From the NCBI GenBank assembly GCA_944391285.1, contig CALXSY010000017.1:1-40609 (forward strand): DNA of 40,609 nucleotides. Reading direction: 5' to 3'. Made by a program: the position numbers and the translations under genes. Every line of letters starts with the position of its first letter. Position 1 is the stretch's first letter. Origin of the DNA: an uncultured Clostridia bacterium (GTDB lineage: Bacteria; Bacillota; Peptococcia; Peptococcales; Peptococcaceae). Below, piece by piece: positions 39,553-40,609 of this stretch. The notes below the pieces were generated by a model, which worked only from the letters and a program-made list of their open reading frames with translations, was not told the DNA's origin and ran no database searches.

Positions 39553-39915
39553 TTAAACCATCTCATAAAGCAGCGCACAGCCTTCATGCACTTTTAGCAA
39601 ATGAGAACATAATGTTTCCAATCCTCTCTGCACTGTCTCACCGGGCAAATCCCAATCCGGGGCAATTTCAGCGACCAATATTGACAAATCCTGCTTTTTC
39701 AGCGCAGTTAACAGCTCTGCTGCTGATTTTTCATCAAACAGCACAGAATCCAAAACATCTTCTGCCTGAGGTGCATTAAAGCGGCCGTCTATCTCCAGTT
39801 CGCTCTCGCAGTAGTCCCAAATAGCCAGATAAACCTCAGCAGAGCAGTCACCATCGGACAACTCCTGCCGCCGGTTATTTTTCAGCAGATAAAATGCTGC
39901 AATTTGCGACATCAT
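39553..39915 (-). CDS. Hypothetical small acidic protein
   Basis: No family is recognised. The product is 120 residues (or 119 from the second ATG), acidic and probably all-helical, with EVYLAIWDYCESELEIDGRF and VLDSVLFDEKSAAELLTALK. It begins 15 bases after the SF0329-like gene stop, behind a GGAGG site, so the two are co-transcribed. Size, acidity and company fit a small immunity or accessory protein; no direct evidence. Confidence 0.65.
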   Translation of the reverse strand: MMSQIAAFYLLKNNRRQELSDGDCSAEVYLAIWDYCESELEIDGRFNAPQAEDVLDSVLFDEKSAAELLTALKKQDLSILVAEIAPDWDLPGETVQRGLETLCSHLLKVHEGCALLYEMV

Positions 39916-39930
39916 GATTCCTCCTAATGT

Positions 39931-40446
39931 TTATTCGCTCTCCATCAGCCCTTCGGCTTGCATTCTAATCATATAAAAAACCCGTACCCAGTCCAACTCC
40001 TGCTCCATAAAGCTCTCCAGAGCCAATAAACGACGCTTTCCTATTCTGCGGTCTAAAACAGCAAATATGCGAACAAGGGGATTTTTGCTGACAAGGCTTT
40101 TCTCAATGCTCTGGTTGTCAAATTCGTGAAACGCCTCGTAAAAAACCTTTTGGTCAAAGGTACCCTGCTCTAATGCATAGGCGTGAGATAAGTTGATTGC
40201 CTCTTTTGCGGAGTCGCAGTCTTTCATGGTTGTAGAGCGCAAATGATGAAATTTTGTCCACACCTTCTCAAAATAGGTGTAGTAATCGCTTCTCAGTATC
40301 TCTTTCCCGTCAAGTCTGACAGCGGCTCTGCCCTCATGGTCGGCGCTTTTGCTGTAGCTGGTGGCAAAATATTGAATGTGCCCACGGAGTGCCTGACACA
40401 AGTAGTCATTCTCCAGTTTGTTTCTGATTCCGCTCCAAGTGGACAT
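39931..40446 (-). CDS. SF0329-like family protein
   Basis: The 171-residue protein matches the SF0329-type family as I remember it: MSTWSGIRNKLENDYLCQAL, LRGHIQYFATSYSKSADHEG, RAAVRLDGKEILRSDYY and a late LVRIFAVLDRRIGKRRL. The function is unknown; members often sit beside immunity-like genes. The start at 40446 has GGAGG 8 bases upstream, while the longer frame to 40545 has no ribosome site and runs into the preceding gene. Confidence 0.75.
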   Translation of the reverse strand: MSTWSGIRNKLENDYLCQALRGHIQYFATSYSKSADHEGRAAVRLDGKEILRSDYYTYFEKVWTKFHHLRSTTMKDCDSAKEAINLSHAYALEQGTFDQKVFYEAFHEFDNQSIEKSLVSKNPLVRIFAVLDRRIGKRRLLALESFMEQELDWVRVFYMIRMQAEGLMESE

Positions 40447-40519
40447 AGCGACTGCCTCCTTTCTGATGCCGTTGCGGGCGTTGCCCCTTCCGCAGAATTT
40501 GCCTTTTGTGTTTGAAGTG

Positions 40520-40609
40520 TTATCCGTTGAACCCGCCGACTTCAATTTTATATTTGCAGTCGACCTCGATACAAACTAAATGTCCCATGAAATAGTCGGG
40601 TTCCGCATC
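40520..40609 (-). CDS. C-terminal end of an unidentified gene (cut by window edge)
   Basis: The minus strand is open from the right edge to TAA at 40520-40522 and encodes 29 residues beginning DAEPDYFMGHLVCIEVDCKY and ending EVGGFNG. The acidic, Cys-containing tail looks like its immunity-type neighbours, but the family cannot be told from this piece. It is followed 73 bases later by the SF0329-like gene on the same strand. Confidence 0.55.
   Translation of the reverse strand, partial: DAEPDYFMGHLVCIEVDCKYKIEVGGFNG

Noticed and set aside
1-40609. CRISPR array or retron-type repeat series
   Set aside because: I saw no regularly spaced repeats; the only long direct repeat is the 57-bp pair at the permease 3' ends.

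Overview
The window looks like an origin-proximal stretch of a low-to-mid GC, anaerobic, Gram-positive-type bacterium (Firmicutes/Clostridia or a relative). The evidence is strong GGAGG-type Shine-Dalgarno sites, a long SRP RNA with an Alu domain, the rpsF-ssb-rpsR operon preceded by DUF951, MscS and DUF4446 genes, rlmH and tadA, a tRNA without encoded CCA, a rubredoxin-flavin reductase fusion and siroheme/Fe-S redox proteins. The genus cannot be fixed from the sequence alone.

Layout. At 1-127 lies the 3' end of an IS30-type transposase. At 187-8008 the minus strand carries a papain-like hydrolase, a GntR(YtrA)-ABC transporter operon, cardiolipin synthase, a metal-resistance operon (ArsR sensor, free-standing HMA protein, P1B ATPase), crcB and an RluA-type pseudouridine synthase. 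At 8083-12530 (mostly plus) are rlmH, a flavodoxin-like protein, a flavin reductase-rubredoxin fusion, tadA (minus), an IMP dehydrogenase of the Tritrichomonas-like class and a rhodanese-like protein. At 12595-15016 (minus) are pyrophosphatase and a large FAD-dependent lipoprotein. At 15234-23717 is a long plus-strand run: DUF554, DUF4446, HI0933-like flavoprotein, YibE/F, CvpA, a radical SAM protein, a HEAT-repeat protein, MscS, DUF951, then rpsF-ssb-rpsR. At 23765-27614 are a DUF1648 protein, an Rrf2 regulator, an NSS-family transporter, plsY and a small siroheme sulfite-reductase-like protein.

At 27680-33199 everything is on the minus strand: SRP RNA, a second YtrA-like GntR-ABC module with two paralogous permeases, and a DsrMK-like redox pair (membrane cytochrome subunit plus CCG-domain iron-sulfur protein). 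A promoter at 33454 then drives a degenerate tRNA-like sequence and tRNA-Ala(GGC).

Directly after the tRNA terminator, at about 33.7 kb, an accessory segment begins and runs off the right edge. It has a large serine recombinase, very small ORFs, a sigma-region-4-like regulator, and a minus-strand row of DUF4261, DIP1984-like, unknown and SF0329-like genes resembling an immunity-protein cluster.

Several local circuits can be read from the sequence. Both YtrA-like regulators have a palindrome over a consensus promoter. The ArsR sensor has a 12-2-12 operator next to its start. The ribosomal operon has a candidate S6:S18-binding leader. The most unusual items are the truncated tRNA-like sequence ahead of tRNA-Ala, the recombinase stop codon inside the tRNA terminator, the DsrMK-like pair within a few kilobases of a small siroheme reductase, the FAD lipoprotein with an SLH-like tail, and a tRNA-T-arm-like sequence between immunity-like genes.
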